A stretch of DNA of 64,000 nt, taken from assembly GCF_029338195.1 (NCBI RefSeq), contig NZ_CP119779.1:2480001-2544000 (forward strand). The letters are read 5' to 3'. This document shows positions 50,469-59,917 of this stretch, in pieces. The stretch is from Haloarcula litorea. GTDB lineage: Archaea > Halobacteriota > Halobacteria > Halobacteriales > Haloarculaceae. The notes beneath the pieces are model-generated. The model did not search any database, was not told the origin of the DNA, and saw only the letters and a program-made list of their open reading frames with translations. The position numbers and the translations under genes were made by a program. Numbering within the stretch: the stretch's first letter is position 1; each line of letters starts with the position of its first letter.

Positions 50469-51539
50469 ATGCGCAGGATACTCAACAGACTCAGAACCGC
50501 CGGAGGACGGCTCCGGTCGGCGGTATCGAGCGACGGATCGAACGAGCGGGAAGTGGCGACAGACGGTGGGGCGACGGCGGCGGTGGGAGACCGGCGACGC
50601 GACACCATCCGGGACTCGCTCCCGGTCGAGTGGGAGCTCATCGAGTCGGCACCGTTCTGGCTCCCGCCGGTGTTGCTGGCCGGCTTCTTCGTCTACGGCG
50701 CGATCTTCTGGAACGCCATCATCTCGCTGACGGACTTCAACGGGCTGGGCGAACCCAGTTACGGGAGCCTCGACTTCTCGATGTACGCCCGGATGGCAAG
50801 CGACGGCGCGTTCTGGCACGCGGCCCAGAACACCGTCGTCTTGCTGGTAGTGTTCACGGTGTTCTGTCTCGCGCTCGGGCTGCTCGTCGCCATCCTGATC
50901 GACCAGAACATCCGGTTCGAGAACACGTTCCGGACCGTCTACCTGCTCCCGATGAGCCTCTCGTTCGTCGTGACGGCGACGATGTGGGCCTGGGTGTACA
51001 ACGCCTCCAACGGGGTGTTCAATCAGCTCCTCCGAGCGCTGAACCTCGAGGGACTGGTCATCACGCTGCTCAAGCCCGCAGCGGTCAACGCGTCGACCGT
51101 CCAGTGGCTGTCGTGGCACACGACGGCCCTGGGGGCGGTCATCTTCGCGCTCATCTGGCAGTTCAGCGGCTACGCGATGGTCGTCTTCCTCGCGGGCCTG
51201 CGGGCGATCCCGACCGAACACTACGAGGCCGCCCGCGTCGACGGCGCGTCGACCGTCCGGATGTACCTCCGGGTCATCATCCCGCAACTGCGGGCCTCCG
51301 CCGTCTCCGCGTCGGTGGTCCTGATGGTGTTCGCGCTGAAGGCGTTCGACTTCATCTTCGCGCTGCGTGGCGACCAGCCGGGGGCGAACCTCGACATCCT
51401 CGCCACGATGATGTACCGGATGGCGTTCAGCAGTCTCGAGTGGGCTTACGGCTCGGCCATCGCCATCGTGCTGTTCGTCCTGGCACTGCTGGTCATCGGG
51501 CCGTACCTCTACAGCGAGTACCAGCGAGGTGAACTATGA
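50469..51539 (+). CDS. Carbohydrate ABC transporter permease, MalF type
   Basis: A 356-residue permease with six predicted spans after an N-terminal basic/acidic region (about 1-60). The coupling-helix EAA motif is HYEAARVDGASTVRMYLRVIIPQL, typical of carbohydrate CUT1 permeases. ATG 50469 was chosen; an in-frame GTG at 50304 would add 55 Arg-rich residues. The stop overlaps the second permease start (ATGA). Substrate is unknown; sugars or glycerol derivatives are usual for the family. Confidence 0.9.
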   Translation: MRRILNRLRTAGGRLRSAVSSDGSNEREVATDGGATAAVGDRRRDTIRDSLPVEWELIESAPFWLPPVLLAGFFVYGAIFWNAIISLTDFNGLGEPSYGSLDFSMYARMASDGAFWHAAQNTVVLLVVFTVFCLALGLLVAILIDQNIRFENTFRTVYLLPMSLSFVVTATMWAWVYNASNGVFNQLLRALNLEGLVITLLKPAAVNASTVQWLSWHTTALGAVIFALIWQFSGYAMVVFLAGLRAIPTEHYEAARVDGASTVRMYLRVIIPQLRASAVSASVVLMVFALKAFDFIFALRGDQPGANLDILATMMYRMAFSSLEWAYGSAIAIVLFVLALLVIGPYLYSEYQRGEL

Positions 51540-52468
51540 GTACCGAGTCACGCAACCCGATCGACACGCTACAGCGGATGGAGAACAGCCGTATCGGGCT
51601 CTACGTCGTCCTCCTGTTCGGCCTCGTCTTCTACCTCTTCCCGGTGGAGACGGCCTTCATGACGATGTTCAAGACCCAGACGTCGTTCGCGACGACGGTG
51701 CCGTTCGCGCCGCCCAGCGCCGACGGGTTCACGCTCGCGGCGCTGACCGAGGCTTGGAACACGCTCCGGCCCGGGCTCGTCAACTCGCTCATCATGGCCG
51801 TTCCGGCCACGCTCCTGTCGGCGCTGTTCGGCAGCCTGACGGCCTACGGACTGACCACGCTCGACTGGCGCGGTCAGATCGCCGTGGTCGTCCTCATCAT
51901 CGCCGGGATCTTCATCCCCTACCAGGCGGTGCTCGTGCCGCTCTCGCAGTTCTGGTACCAGATCCTGCCGGGGCTGGCCAACGGCTTCGTCAACACGCTG
52001 TTCGGGTTCTACACGAACGGCAACTGGGTGTATCCGAGCCGGAACGGCTACGTCCAACTGTTCCAGCTGTCGGTCACGCACGCGGCCTACGGGATCCCGA
52101 TCTGTACGCTGCTGTTCCGCTCGTACTACCAGTCCATCTCCTCGGAGATGATCGAGGCCGCGCGCCTCGACGGGGCGACGGCGTTCAGCATCTACAAGAA
52201 CATCATCCTGCCGCTGTCGCTGCCGATGTTCGCGGTGACGCTCATCTACCAGTTCACGCAGGTGTACAACGACCTGCTGTTCGCGCTGGTGCTGGTGAAC
52301 TCGCCGGGCTCGCAGGTCGCGACCCAGAAGCTCGCGGCCCTGACCGGCGGCGTCATCCAGTCGTTCAACACGACGATGGCCGGCGCGATCGTCGCCGCGC
52401 TGCCGACGCTGCTGGTGTACATCTTCTTCGGCGAACAGTTCGCGAAAGGCGTCGCGGGGGAGACGTAG
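51536..52468 (+). CDS. Carbohydrate ABC transporter permease, MalG type
   Basis: A 310-residue second permease with six spans (first at about 22-42) and the EAA loop SEMIEAARLDGATAFSIYKNIILPLSLP. It overlaps MalF-type by 4 nt and is followed after 12 nt by the ATPase gene, which has a clear Shine-Dalgarno GGAGG at 52469-52473. The C-terminus GEQFAKGVAGET is typical of MalG-like proteins. Confidence 0.93.
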   Translation: MSTESRNPIDTLQRMENSRIGLYVVLLFGLVFYLFPVETAFMTMFKTQTSFATTVPFAPPSADGFTLAALTEAWNTLRPGLVNSLIMAVPATLLSALFGSLTAYGLTTLDWRGQIAVVVLIIAGIFIPYQAVLVPLSQFWYQILPGLANGFVNTLFGFYTNGNWVYPSRNGYVQLFQLSVTHAAYGIPICTLLFRSYYQSISSEMIEAARLDGATAFSIYKNIILPLSLPMFAVTLIYQFTQVYNDLLFALVLVNSPGSQVATQKLAALTGGVIQSFNTTMAGAIVAALPTLLVYIFFGEQFAKGVAGET

Positions 52469-52480
52469 GAGGACTCACAG

Positions 52481-53623
52481 ATGGCACAACTCACACTCGA
52501 CGAGGTAACGAAGATCTTCCACGACGACGACGAGGGCGAGATCGTCGCCGTCGACGAGGTATCGGTCGACATCCGGGACGGCGAGTTCCTCTGTGTCGTC
52601 GGCCCCTCGGGCTGCGGGAAGTCGACGACGCTGCGGATGATCGCCGGACTGGAGGACATCACCGACGGCGAGATCCGACTCGGCGACCGGATCATCAACG
52701 ACCAGCCGCCCGCCCAGCGCGACGTGGCGATGGTGTTCCAGTCCTACGCGCTGTACCCGCACATGTCCATCCGGGACAACATGGCGTTCGGACTAGAGCA
52801 GTCCACGGACATGCCCGACGACGAGATCGACGAGCGGGTCACCGACGCGGCACAACTGCTCGGGATCGAGGAGCTGCTGGAGCGCAAGCCCGGCGAACTC
52901 TCGGGCGGCCAGCAACAGCGCGTGGCGCTGGGGCGGGCCATCGTCCGGGACCCCGAGGTCTTCCTCATGGACGAGCCGCTGGCCAACCTCGACGCCAAGC
53001 TCCGCGCCGAGATGCGCACCGAGCTCCAGCACCTCCAGGAGGACCTCGACGTCACCACCGTCTACGTCACCCACGACCAGACGGAGGCGATGACGATGTC
53101 CGACCGGATCGCCATCCTCGACGACGGCGAGCTCCAGCAGGCCGCGACGCCCCTGGAGTGTTACCACGAGCCCAACAACCTGTTCGTCGCCGGCTTCATC
53201 GGCGAGCCCTCGATGAACTTCTTCCCGGTCGAGCGGCGGGGGTCGACGCTCGTGGCCGACGACTTCGAGTACGACCTCTCGGAGCGGACGGCGGAGGCCC
53301 TCGGCGACGCGACCGATCTGACACTGGGCATCCGGCCCGAGGACGTCGAGGTCGTCGAGGGTGGCTCCGGCCGCCACACCTACGACGCGGGCGTCGACGT
53401 GGTCGAGCCGCGCGGCAACGAGAACACCGTCCACCTGATGTTCGATCGGGAGGACAGCACGCAGTTCGTCGCGACGGTCGACGGGATGCGGAACCTCGAC
53501 TGGGGCCAGCAGGTCAGCGTCCGGTTCCCGGAGGAGGCGATCCACGTCTTCGACGCGGCGACCGGCGAGGCCGTCAAGAACCGCGAACTCGACTCCGTCG
53601 AGAAAGTCGAGTCGATCGCCTGA
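52481..53623 (+). CDS. CUT1-family ABC transporter ATPase (MalK/UgpC type)
   Basis: A 380-residue ATPase. It has Walker A GPSGCGKST, Q-loop FQSYALYPHMSIRDNMAFGL, signature LSGGQQQRVALGRAI, Walker B VFLMDEPLANLDAKLR and H-loop YVTHDQTEAMTMS. The C-terminal about 140 residues form the TOBE/MalK regulatory domain (LGIRPEDVEVVEGG). It completes an importer whose substrate-binding protein is not adjacent. It is convergent with fen (6-nt gap). Confidence 0.94.
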   Translation: MAQLTLDEVTKIFHDDDEGEIVAVDEVSVDIRDGEFLCVVGPSGCGKSTTLRMIAGLEDITDGEIRLGDRIINDQPPAQRDVAMVFQSYALYPHMSIRDNMAFGLEQSTDMPDDEIDERVTDAAQLLGIEELLERKPGELSGGQQQRVALGRAIVRDPEVFLMDEPLANLDAKLRAEMRTELQHLQEDLDVTTVYVTHDQTEAMTMSDRIAILDDGELQQAATPLECYHEPNNLFVAGFIGEPSMNFFPVERRGSTLVADDFEYDLSERTAEALGDATDLTLGIRPEDVEVVEGGSGRHTYDAGVDVVEPRGNENTVHLMFDREDSTQFVATVDGMRNLDWGQQVSVRFPEEAIHVFDAATGEAVKNRELDSVEKVESIA

Positions 53624-53629
53624 CGCGGT

Positions 53630-54610
53630 CTACGACCAGCGGTCCAGCCCCGTCTGGACCACCGACTCCTCGATCCGCTCGAACCCCCGAGCGACCTCGT
53701 CGGCGTCGACCTCCCACTCCCCGGTGACGAACCGCCGGGCGGCGTCGACGTCGGGTTCGAGATCCGTCCGCACCTCGTAGTCGTCGGTCACCGCGGGGTC
53801 GAGGAACAGTCGCTGGATACGATCGGCGTGTTCGATGTGCTCGCCGCGAGCGTCGAGGACCGCAGCGAGGGTCCCGTGTTCCCGGATCTCCGTCACGGCG
53901 GTCTTCGGCCCGATGCCGGCGATCCCCTCGTTGAAGTCCGTCCCCATCAGGATGGCCGCGTCGACCAGTTGCTCCCAGGTCAGGTCGTGGTCTGCGAGCG
54001 TCGCTTCGAAGTCCATCAGCTCCGGGTCGCCCTTCGAGGTGAGTTGGCGCAGCGTGAAGGGCGCGCCGAACAGCAGCGCGTCGTAGTCCTCGGTCCCGAC
54101 GTAGTCGACGTCGCCCTGCCGGGCCATATAGGACGCCTGCCCCTCCCCCTCGGCCGGCGCGTCGACGACGGGAACGTCGAGCAGCCCCAGCAGTTCCCGG
54201 GTCGTCTCGACGATGGTGTCGGTGAGTCGCTGGGTCCGGGAGTCGAGCTTCGCGGCGCGGACCGAGTCGCCGGCCTCCCGGGCTTCCTCTAGTTCCGCCT
54301 CGTAGCGCTCGCGCTGTTCGCGGCGCTTTTCGACCTCGTCGTCCTTGAGGTCCGTCACTGCGCCGTCGAAGACGAACACCGGCGTCAGATCGTGCTCGAA
54401 GAACTTCGGCAGCCCCTGGACGACGCCGACGAGGTTCGCCACCTCCTCGCCGTCGCTCGTGGTGTACTTCCCGTCGGCGGTGAACTTGACCGTCGTCGTC
54501 AGGTACCGGTACAGCCAGTTGTGGGCGTCGACGGCGACGACGCTGCCCTCGAGGTCCTCGAAGGCCACGTCCTCGATGGCCGCCAGCGAGCGGAGGTCTG
54601 CGTTACCCAT
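53630..54610 (-). CDS. fen: Flap endonuclease FEN1
   Basis: A 326-residue structure-specific nuclease that trims 5' flaps in Okazaki-fragment maturation and repair. Metal ligands lie in [41 protein letters not shown] and [17 protein letters not shown] (the last also the H2TH/K+ site). The C-terminus QTGLDRWS resembles a PCNA-binding PIP box ending with Trp-Ser instead of the usual double aromatic. Full length for archaea. Confidence 0.95.
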   Translation of the reverse strand: MGNADLRSLAAIEDVAFEDLEGSVVAVDAHNWLYRYLTTTVKFTADGKYTTSDGEEVANLVGVVQGLPKFFEHDLTPVFVFDGAVTDLKDDEVEKRREQRERYEAELEEAREAGDSVRAAKLDSRTQRLTDTIVETTRELLGLLDVPVVDAPAEGEGQASYMARQGDVDYVGTEDYDALLFGAPFTLRQLTSKGDPELMDFEATLADHDLTWEQLVDAAILMGTDFNEGIAGIGPKTAVTEIREHGTLAAVLDARGEHIEHADRIQRLFLDPAVTDDYEVRTDLEPDVDAARRFVTGEWEVDADEVARGFERIEESVVQTGLDRWS

Positions 54611-54654
54611 CGGTCGCAGTTGGGGGCTGGACGGTTTGAATCCCCCGGGACGGC

Positions 54655-55179
54655 TCAGACCGGGAGATCGACCACGGGCGGCGGCGACGCGTCCCGCTTC
54701 TCGGCGAGGAACGACTCCTCGGCCGGCGAGAGATCGCGGTCCCGGAAGACGTCCAGTCCGGCCCGGTACCGCTCCGGACGCCGGTCGCCGGGCCAGGCGA
54801 GGGTCAGTTCGGCCATCCCCCGCTGGTCGCCCGTGTAGCGAAAGCCCGCCCGGTACGCGGCCTGGTAGGAGAAGGGGTTGTTGACGCCGATGGTCACGCG
54901 GTCGTAGCCCCGCTCGGCCGCCCGGTCGCGGACGAACCGCAAGAGTCGGGCCCCGATCCGCTCGCCCTGTCTGTCCCGACGGACGGTGACGTAGCGGACG
55001 ACCAGCGTGTCGGGGTCCGTCCGGTCGGCGTCGAAGGCGGCCGCCGCGACCACGCCGTCGTCGCCCACCACCGCCTTCCCCGTCGACGTCATCACGAACT
55101 TCCCCGCGTAGGCGAACTGCTCGTGGTCGAGCCGGAGACGGTGGCCGTCCTCGGGCCAGCCCAGCAGGGCGAACTCCAT
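54655..55179 (-). CDS. GNAT-family N-acetyltransferase
   Basis: A 174-residue GNAT protein. The acetyl-CoA loop reads [17 protein letters not shown] (Q/RxxGxG/A pattern), preceded by the strand LVVRYVTV and followed by [23 protein letters not shown]. The start at ATG 55179 gives the compact domain; an upstream in-frame Met adds Arg-rich non-domain sequence. The acetylated substrate is unknown. It is divergent from a methyltransferase gene. Confidence 0.87.
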   Translation of the reverse strand: MEFALLGWPEDGHRLRLDHEQFAYAGKFVMTSTGKAVVGDDGVVAAAAFDADRTDPDTLVVRYVTVRRDRQGERIGARLLRFVRDRAAERGYDRVTIGVNNPFSYQAAYRAGFRYTGDQRGMAELTLAWPGDRRPERYRAGLDVFRDRDLSPAEESFLAEKRDASPPPVVDLPV

Positions 55180-55262
55180 ACCCCCACTCGGTCGGCCGGG
55201 ATGTTGTAGCCTGCGGGACCGGCCACCGACAACGGTTAGCCGGCCGGCCGCGAACCCCATCC

Positions 55263-55841
55263 GTGCACGACATCGGCTCCTTCGACCGGTTCGCGGCGGT
55301 GTACGACCGCGTGATGCCGCCGGCGCGGACGGGCAAGCTCCGTGCCGGGCTGGCCCTCGCCCGGCGACCCGTCGACCGCCTCGTCGACCTGGGCGGCGGA
55401 CCGGGCCGTGCCAGCCGACGGCTGGGGGTCCCGGAGACGATCGTCCTCGACGCGGCCCCCGGGATGCTCGCTCGGGCGCGGAAACACGAACTGGCAGCGG
55501 TCGCAGGCGACGCCGCCCGGCTGCCGCTCGCGACCGACAGCGTCGACGCGGTGCTGGTCGTCGACGCGCTCCACCACATACGGGACCTCGACGGGATACT
55601 GCGGGAGGTCGAGCGGGTCCTGCGCCCCGGTGGCGTGCTGGTGGTCCGGGACTTCGACCCCGGGACCGTTCGCGGTCGTGCGCTCGCCGCCGGCGAACAC
55701 CTCGTCGGGTTCGACTCGCGGTTCCTCGGGCCGTGGGCGCTGGTCCGGGCGGTGAACGAGGCGGGGCTCGACGGACGGGTGGTGGAGTCGGGCTTCGGTT
55801 ACACCGTCGCCGGCGTCGCCGGAAGCGGGACAGGGAAGTGA
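55263..55841 (+). CDS. Class I SAM-dependent methyltransferase (UbiE-like)
   Basis: A 192-residue small methyltransferase starting at GTG 55263. Motif I is [15 protein letters not shown], the acidic loop is VLDAAPGML, and motif post-I/II are [29 protein letters not shown] and [15 protein letters not shown]. It resembles UbiE/MenG-type enzymes, but a quinone substrate is only one possibility. It is followed by a membrane protein gene 21 nt downstream. Confidence 0.9.
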   Translation: MHDIGSFDRFAAVYDRVMPPARTGKLRAGLALARRPVDRLVDLGGGPGRASRRLGVPETIVLDAAPGMLARARKHELAAVAGDAARLPLATDSVDAVLVVDALHHIRDLDGILREVERVLRPGGVLVVRDFDPGTVRGRALAAGEHLVGFDSRFLGPWALVRAVNEAGLDGRVVESGFGYTVAGVAGSGTGK

Positions 55842-55862
55842 CCGGCCGCCGTAGCCGCCCGT

Positions 55863-56279
55863 ATGAGCGTCTCCGCTATCGGTCGGGAGCGCGTCGAACT
55901 GTCGACGAGGAGCGCCGTCCTGGCGGCGGGTGATCTGGTCGCGATCCTGCTGTTCGTCGGTGCCGGCGAACTCCAGCACGGGTACAACCCGGTCGTGGAC
56001 ACCGGTCGCTACGCCGGGACGTTGGCACCGTTTCTCGTCGGGTGGGTGCTGGCCGCCACTCTCGTCGGTGCCTACCGCGCGGACGTCCTCTCGAACCCGT
56101 TCCGGCTCGTCGGACTGACGGTCGGCGGGTGGGTAGTCGCGGTCGTCATCGCCCAGGCGCTGCGTGCGACGGCGCTGTTCCACGGGGGCGCGGCGCTCAC
56201 CTTCGCGTTAGTCTCCATCGGCGTCGGCGGGGTCCTACTGACGCTGTGGCGCGTCGTCGCGCTGCTGCTCTTGCGGTGA
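55863..56279 (+). CDS. DUF3054 membrane protein
   Basis: A 138-residue protein with four hydrophobic spans (about 18-37, 51-69, 83-101 and 108-134). The pattern LAAGDLVAILLFVGAGELQHG, then FLVGWVLAATLVGAY and LVGLTVGGWVVAVVIAQALR, is characteristic of DUF3054. Function is unknown; it is probably co-transcribed with the upstream methyltransferase gene. Confidence 0.85.
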   Translation: MSVSAIGRERVELSTRSAVLAAGDLVAILLFVGAGELQHGYNPVVDTGRYAGTLAPFLVGWVLAATLVGAYRADVLSNPFRLVGLTVGGWVVAVVIAQALRATALFHGGAALTFALVSIGVGGVLLTLWRVVALLLLR

Positions 56280-56333
56280 GGCGGCGGGAGAAAGGACCGC
56301 TGTCGGCGGTAGATCACCGACCGGACGCCACGG

Positions 56334-56492
56334 TTATCGGAGCTCGTCTACGTCGAGGGAGACTGTCGACTGGATCCACGCCTGGTGGTTCTCGCGGTCG
56401 TAGATGACGAACTCCTCGTCACCGATGTTCAGCTCGGCGTAGCGCTCTGCCGATTCGTCCGTCGCGGCGTCGTCCGTGGCGTTCGTGCTCAT
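56334..56492 (-). CDS. Small haloarchaeal protein (DUF7331-like)
   Basis: A 52-residue acidic protein with Asp/Glu/Thr-rich N-terminus and a conserved-looking core EEFVIYDRENHQAWIQST. The length and core match small haloarchaeal proteins annotated as DUF7331. A TATA-like GCTTATTATCG on this strand (about 56565-56575) implies a leader of about 45-50 nt. Function is unknown. Confidence 0.7.
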   Translation of the reverse strand: MSTNATDDAATDESAERYAELNIGDEEFVIYDRENHQAWIQSTVSLDVDELR

Positions 56493-56942
56493 TATCACGT
56501 GGGGAGTTCGCTGAGGGGTGCTCCCGTATCCTCCACCCGTCGGTATTCGAGGGGCGATAATAAGCACTCCCCCCCAGTTATCAGAGGAAAAAACCGGGGT
56601 GACCGATCGGCCGACGCCACGCCTCGAGTTCTCGTACCTGAAAACGATGGGTCGCCCGGCGTCTCCGCCGCCGTCCACGGAGCCGGTCGATCCCAGTCAG
56701 TTGGGTCCCCGACAAGTCTCGGGATCGGGTACGGTACTCCGGTCGTCGCCCGGGACGACTACAATCCTACTATGACGGTGTAGACGGCCTCTAGTGCCGT
56801 ATCTGTGAATCACTCGCCACTCATAAGTTATAGAAAACCACTGCTAACTCACTGACCAATCCACCAAATAGATACTCAGAATTTTATGCAGACGTTCTGG
56901 GAAACACTTTTGTACCTATACCCCGAACCAATAATCGTACTT
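56493..56942. other. Intergenic region, promoters of two small genes
   Basis: A 450-nt gap of mixed composition. The left part carries the leftward promoter of the 52-residue protein. The right part (about 56800-56942) is AT-rich with GTTATAGAAA (about 56826-56835), GAATTTTATG (56879-56888) and TGTACCTATAC (56911-56921), the last about 27 nt before ATG 56943. CCCGA-CAAGTC-TCGGG (about 56708-56723) can form a short hairpin. I see no other gene. Confidence 0.45.
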
Positions 56943-57176
56943 ATGACGGGTTACTACGACATCGTCCTCGGTCTCATCCCGCTCGCGATGGCTGGAATCA
57001 CGGGTGTCCTCTCGATCTCCGGGTTCGCACTGACGACTGCGATCCCGATGGCGTCGGTCGTCGCCGTCGGCCTCATCGGCCACGCGATGTTCGTCCGCGC
57101 GCCGGTCGACCCCACCCCCGAGGTCCCCGGCCACGACGACTCGGTCCAGTCCGATACCATCCAGACCGCCGACTGA
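56943..57176 (+). CDS. Small membrane protein
   Basis: A 77-residue protein with two spans (about 6-25 and 31-50) and an acidic C-terminal tail. ATG 56943 was preferred over ATG 56886, because the TATA-like TGTACCTATAC at 56911-56921 lies between them and gives a leaderless start at 56943. If 56886 is used the protein gains a third hydrophobic segment. It is followed by the ornithine cyclodeaminase-family gene, which has its own start 75 nt downstream. Confidence 0.68.
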   Translation: MTGYYDIVLGLIPLAMAGITGVLSISGFALTTAIPMASVVAVGLIGHAMFVRAPVDPTPEVPGHDDSVQSDTIQTAD

Positions 57177-57251
57177 CGCCCTCACCCGTCACTTCTCGCG
57201 GTCGCGGTCCGCGCCACGAAGGTTAAGGCCCGGACGGTCGAACGCCGTCGT

Positions 57252-58253
57252 ATGTCGACCGACGCGACCGCGCTGTTCCTCACGAGCGACGAGATCACAG
57301 CACTGGCCGACCACGACGACTACATCGCGCCGGTCAGGGACGGCTACCGCCAGCGCGGCGAAGGAGCGCCCGCGGAGCCACGGACGACGCTGTTCAGCGA
57401 AGCGCCCGCGGGGATGCTCACGGGCTATCTCGCCATCCTCCCGGAGACGGGGGCGATGGGCGGATACACCTACGCGGCCGGCTTCGAGGGCCGGGACGCA
57501 CACTTTATGCTACCGCTGTTCGACGCCGACTCCGGCGAGCCGCTGGCGCTGCTGGACGGCGCGAGCCTGAACCCGCTGAAGACGGGCGCTGCGGGCGCGG
57601 TCGGCGTCGACGCGCTCGCTCGCGAGGACGTCGAGGACCTCGCCGTCATCGGCAGCGGCACGCAGGCCCGCGGGCAGGTGCGGGCGACCGCGGCCGTGCG
57701 GGACTTCGAGCGCGTCGAGGTGTACTCGCCGACCCAGGACCACCGGGAGTCGTTCGCCGCCGAGATGAACGAGGCGCTGGACGCCACCGTCGCCGCCGTC
57801 GCCTCCTCGGCCGCGGCCGTCGAGGGGGCCGACGTGGTGGTGACCGCGACGAACGCGAGCGAACCGGTGTTCGACGGCGACCTGCTCGAACCCGGGACAC
57901 ACGTCACCGCGATGGGCCAGTACCACCCGGCGAAACGGGAGCTCGACCCGACCACGATCGCGCGGTCGAAGTACGTTCCGGACCTCCGCGACCGGGCGAC
58001 GACCGACGCCGGGTCGTTCATCCACGCGCTTGAGGAGGGCGTCGTCGACGAGGACCACGTCCACGCCGAACTCGGCGAGGTGGTCGCCGCGACGGCCCCC
58101 GGCCGCGAGAACGACGACGACATCACGGTCTTCGACTCCGGCGGCACGGCCATCGAGACGGTCGCCGCCGGCCATATGCTGTACGAGCGAGCCACCGAGG
58201 AGGGCGTCGGCGAGGAGATCCCGTTCGCACCCGCCAGTCGCGCGATGGACTAG
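57252..58253 (+). CDS. Ornithine cyclodeaminase / mu-crystallin family NAD(P) enzyme
   Basis: A 333-residue member of the ornithine cyclodeaminase/alanine dehydrogenase family. ASLNPLKTGAAGAVGVDALAR contains the conserved TGAAG helix start. VIGSGTQARGQVRATAAV is the NAD-binding loop, and the Asp of VPDLRDR fits the catalytic region. The substrate may be ornithine, alanine (as in archaeal Ala dehydrogenase) or an imine; motifs do not decide. It overlaps the convergent protease gene by 4 nt. Confidence 0.88.
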   Translation: MSTDATALFLTSDEITALADHDDYIAPVRDGYRQRGEGAPAEPRTTLFSEAPAGMLTGYLAILPETGAMGGYTYAAGFEGRDAHFMLPLFDADSGEPLALLDGASLNPLKTGAAGAVGVDALAREDVEDLAVIGSGTQARGQVRATAAVRDFERVEVYSPTQDHRESFAAEMNEALDATVAAVASSAAAVEGADVVVTATNASEPVFDGDLLEPGTHVTAMGQYHPAKRELDPTTIARSKYVPDLRDRATTDAGSFIHALEEGVVDEDHVHAELGEVVAATAPGRENDDDITVFDSGGTAIETVAAGHMLYERATEEGVGEEIPFAPASRAMD

Positions 58254-59278
58254 AGGTACGGCCCGAGCCCGAGCGCGTCGACCAGAGCGATCCCGGCCGC
58301 CAGCGACCCGACGAGATAGCCGGCGATGGTGCCGCCGTTCAGCAGCGGCAGGCCCGCGTGTGCGCGCCCCTTCAGCACCATCCAGAGGAGCGCCGCGAGG
58401 CCGGCGAACGTCCCGACCATCGCCGTCACGGCGGGCAGCGGCGTCCCGAGCACCGTCGCCACGCTCTCGGGCGCGAAGAAGGCCGCGCTGGCGACCAGCA
58501 CGGTCGGGATGACCGCGTCGCCGAGGCCGATGAACAGCGCGTCCCGCTCCAGGGGAGTGGAGTCGGTGGCGTCCGCTTGTTCGTCGCCGTCCCCGCCGTC
58601 GGCGTCCGTGGCCCGGTCGCCCTCGTCCGTCGCTGGCCCGCCGCCGTCGGCCGCCGCCTCCCCGGCCCCGCCGTCGTCGAGGAACGAGTACGACAGCGAG
58701 AGCGGGATCACGAGGACGACGGGCACCTTCAGATCCATCACGCCGGAGGCCAGCGTCAGCATGTGTTCGGTCCCGTAGACGCTGATGGCGTCGTAGACGG
58801 CCAGCACCGTCAGCAGCACCAGCGCCGGGAGCAGACCGAAGCTGATCCCGAACAGCCCCGCGCCGGCGGCACCCATCACCGCCCCCGCGGCGTCGACGAC
58901 GTACCACTCGGGGTGGACGAGCAGGCCCACGCCGAGCGCGACCGCCAGTCCGACCGCGACGATGTTGATCCCCTGTACGGTCACCAGCGGCGGAACGACC
59001 ACCTGGAAGACGTACAGGGCGAGCCACGACCCGGAGAGGACGATCAGTCCCCTGATGAGCTGGTCGGCGTCGTACTTGAACGCCAGCAGCATCACCGCCG
59101 TCGCGACCAGAATGCCCAGGACGTAGACGACGCTGTTGGTCGGGTCTGAAGGGTCCTCGACCGCCTGGTAGCCGGCGGCCTTGAACGGCTGGACGAGCGC
59201 GAGTGCGCCGAGCTGGACGACGAGGAAGATGACCGCGACGAGCCCACAGCCCGCGGCGACGCGCCATCGTTGGTCCAT
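58250..59278 (-). CDS. Presenilin/signal-peptide-peptidase family membrane protease (A22)
   Basis: A 342-residue polytopic protein with nine likely spans. The catalytic aspartates are in YDAISVYG (VYDAIS) and GLGDAVIP (FIGLGDA), the two A22 intramembrane aspartyl protease motifs. The third PAL-like motif is represented by LPLLNGG near the C-terminus. A Gly/Asp-rich cytoplasmic insertion (about 195-240) sits between the catalytic spans. Substrates are unknown. It follows gar1 and srp19 on the same strand. Confidence 0.88.
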   Translation of the reverse strand: MDQRWRVAAGCGLVAVIFLVVQLGALALVQPFKAAGYQAVEDPSDPTNSVVYVLGILVATAVMLLAFKYDADQLIRGLIVLSGSWLALYVFQVVVPPLVTVQGINIVAVGLAVALGVGLLVHPEWYVVDAAGAVMGAAGAGLFGISFGLLPALVLLTVLAVYDAISVYGTEHMLTLASGVMDLKVPVVLVIPLSLSYSFLDDGGAGEAAADGGGPATDEGDRATDADGGDGDEQADATDSTPLERDALFIGLGDAVIPTVLVASAAFFAPESVATVLGTPLPAVTAMVGTFAGLAALLWMVLKGRAHAGLPLLNGGTIAGYLVGSLAAGIALVDALGLGPYL

Positions 59279-59329
59279 ACGTTCACGTCCGACAGGGCTC
59301 GGTTTGAGGGTTACGGACGGGCGAGCGGC

Positions 59330-59557
59330 TCAGCGCTCGTACAGCGTCGCGCCGACGAGGCCCGGGAGGTGGACCCCGTCGACCGGGGAGACCGCGACGT
59401 AGGGACGTTCCACCGGGCCGAACACGTCGACCACCGAGCCGACGGTCGACAGCTGCTCGTCGACGACGTCCGCACCCGTCGCGGGGTGGGCGTCGTCGGG
59501 CGACCGGACGACCGCCAGCCCCTGTGCGACCCGCACCACGTCCCCGACGCGTCTCAT
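59330..59557 (-). CDS. gar1: H/ACA RNA-protein complex component Gar1
   Basis: A 75-residue Gar1 core: a small beta barrel with [35 protein letters not shown] and LVGATLYE. It lacks the eukaryotic GAR tails, as in archaea. It works with Cbf5, Nop10 and L7Ae in guide-RNA pseudouridylation. The start overlaps the srp19 stop by 4 nt (59554-59557). Confidence 0.93.
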   Translation of the reverse strand: MRRVGDVVRVAQGLAVVRSPDDAHPATGADVVDEQLSTVGSVVDVFGPVERPYVAVSPVDGVHLPGLVGATLYER

Positions 59558-59832
59558 TCTCGGAGCGCCTGGAGGTAGGCGGCGACGGCACCCAGCAGGT
59601 CGGTCTTCGTCGCGTCGTCGGCGTTCTTCACGAGGACGCGACCGCGGGGCTCGTACTCGCGGGGATAGGTCTTGTCCCGCTCGATGACCGCGTCGTACCC
59701 CACCTGCTGGACCGCCTTCGCGATCTCGTCGACCGTCGGCTCCTCGATGGCGAGGTCAAGCGGCACTCGCCGCCCCTCGCTTCGCGACCGCTCGGCGTCG
59801 ACGGCAGCCGGCCAGATGACGTTCTCGACCAT
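59554..59832 (-). CDS. srp19: Signal recognition particle protein SRP19
   Basis: A 92-residue SRP19 that binds 7S RNA and promotes SRP54 binding. [44 protein letters not shown] and the basic [14 protein letters not shown] are the family's RNA-binding blocks. GATTAG on this strand (about 59853-59862) is a TATA-like element about 27 nt upstream. It is coupled to gar1. Confidence 0.95.
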   Translation of the reverse strand: MVENVIWPAAVDAERSRSEGRRVPLDLAIEEPTVDEIAKAVQQVGYDAVIERDKTYPREYEPRGRVLVKNADDATKTDLLGAVAAYLQALRE

Positions 59833-59917
59833 ACGCGGAGTCGCTCCCGCGGGCTAATCAGCCTTTCCGACCGGGCCCGTCGTGGCCGCCCGCGAACCGA
59901 CGGCCGGGCCGGGGCGC

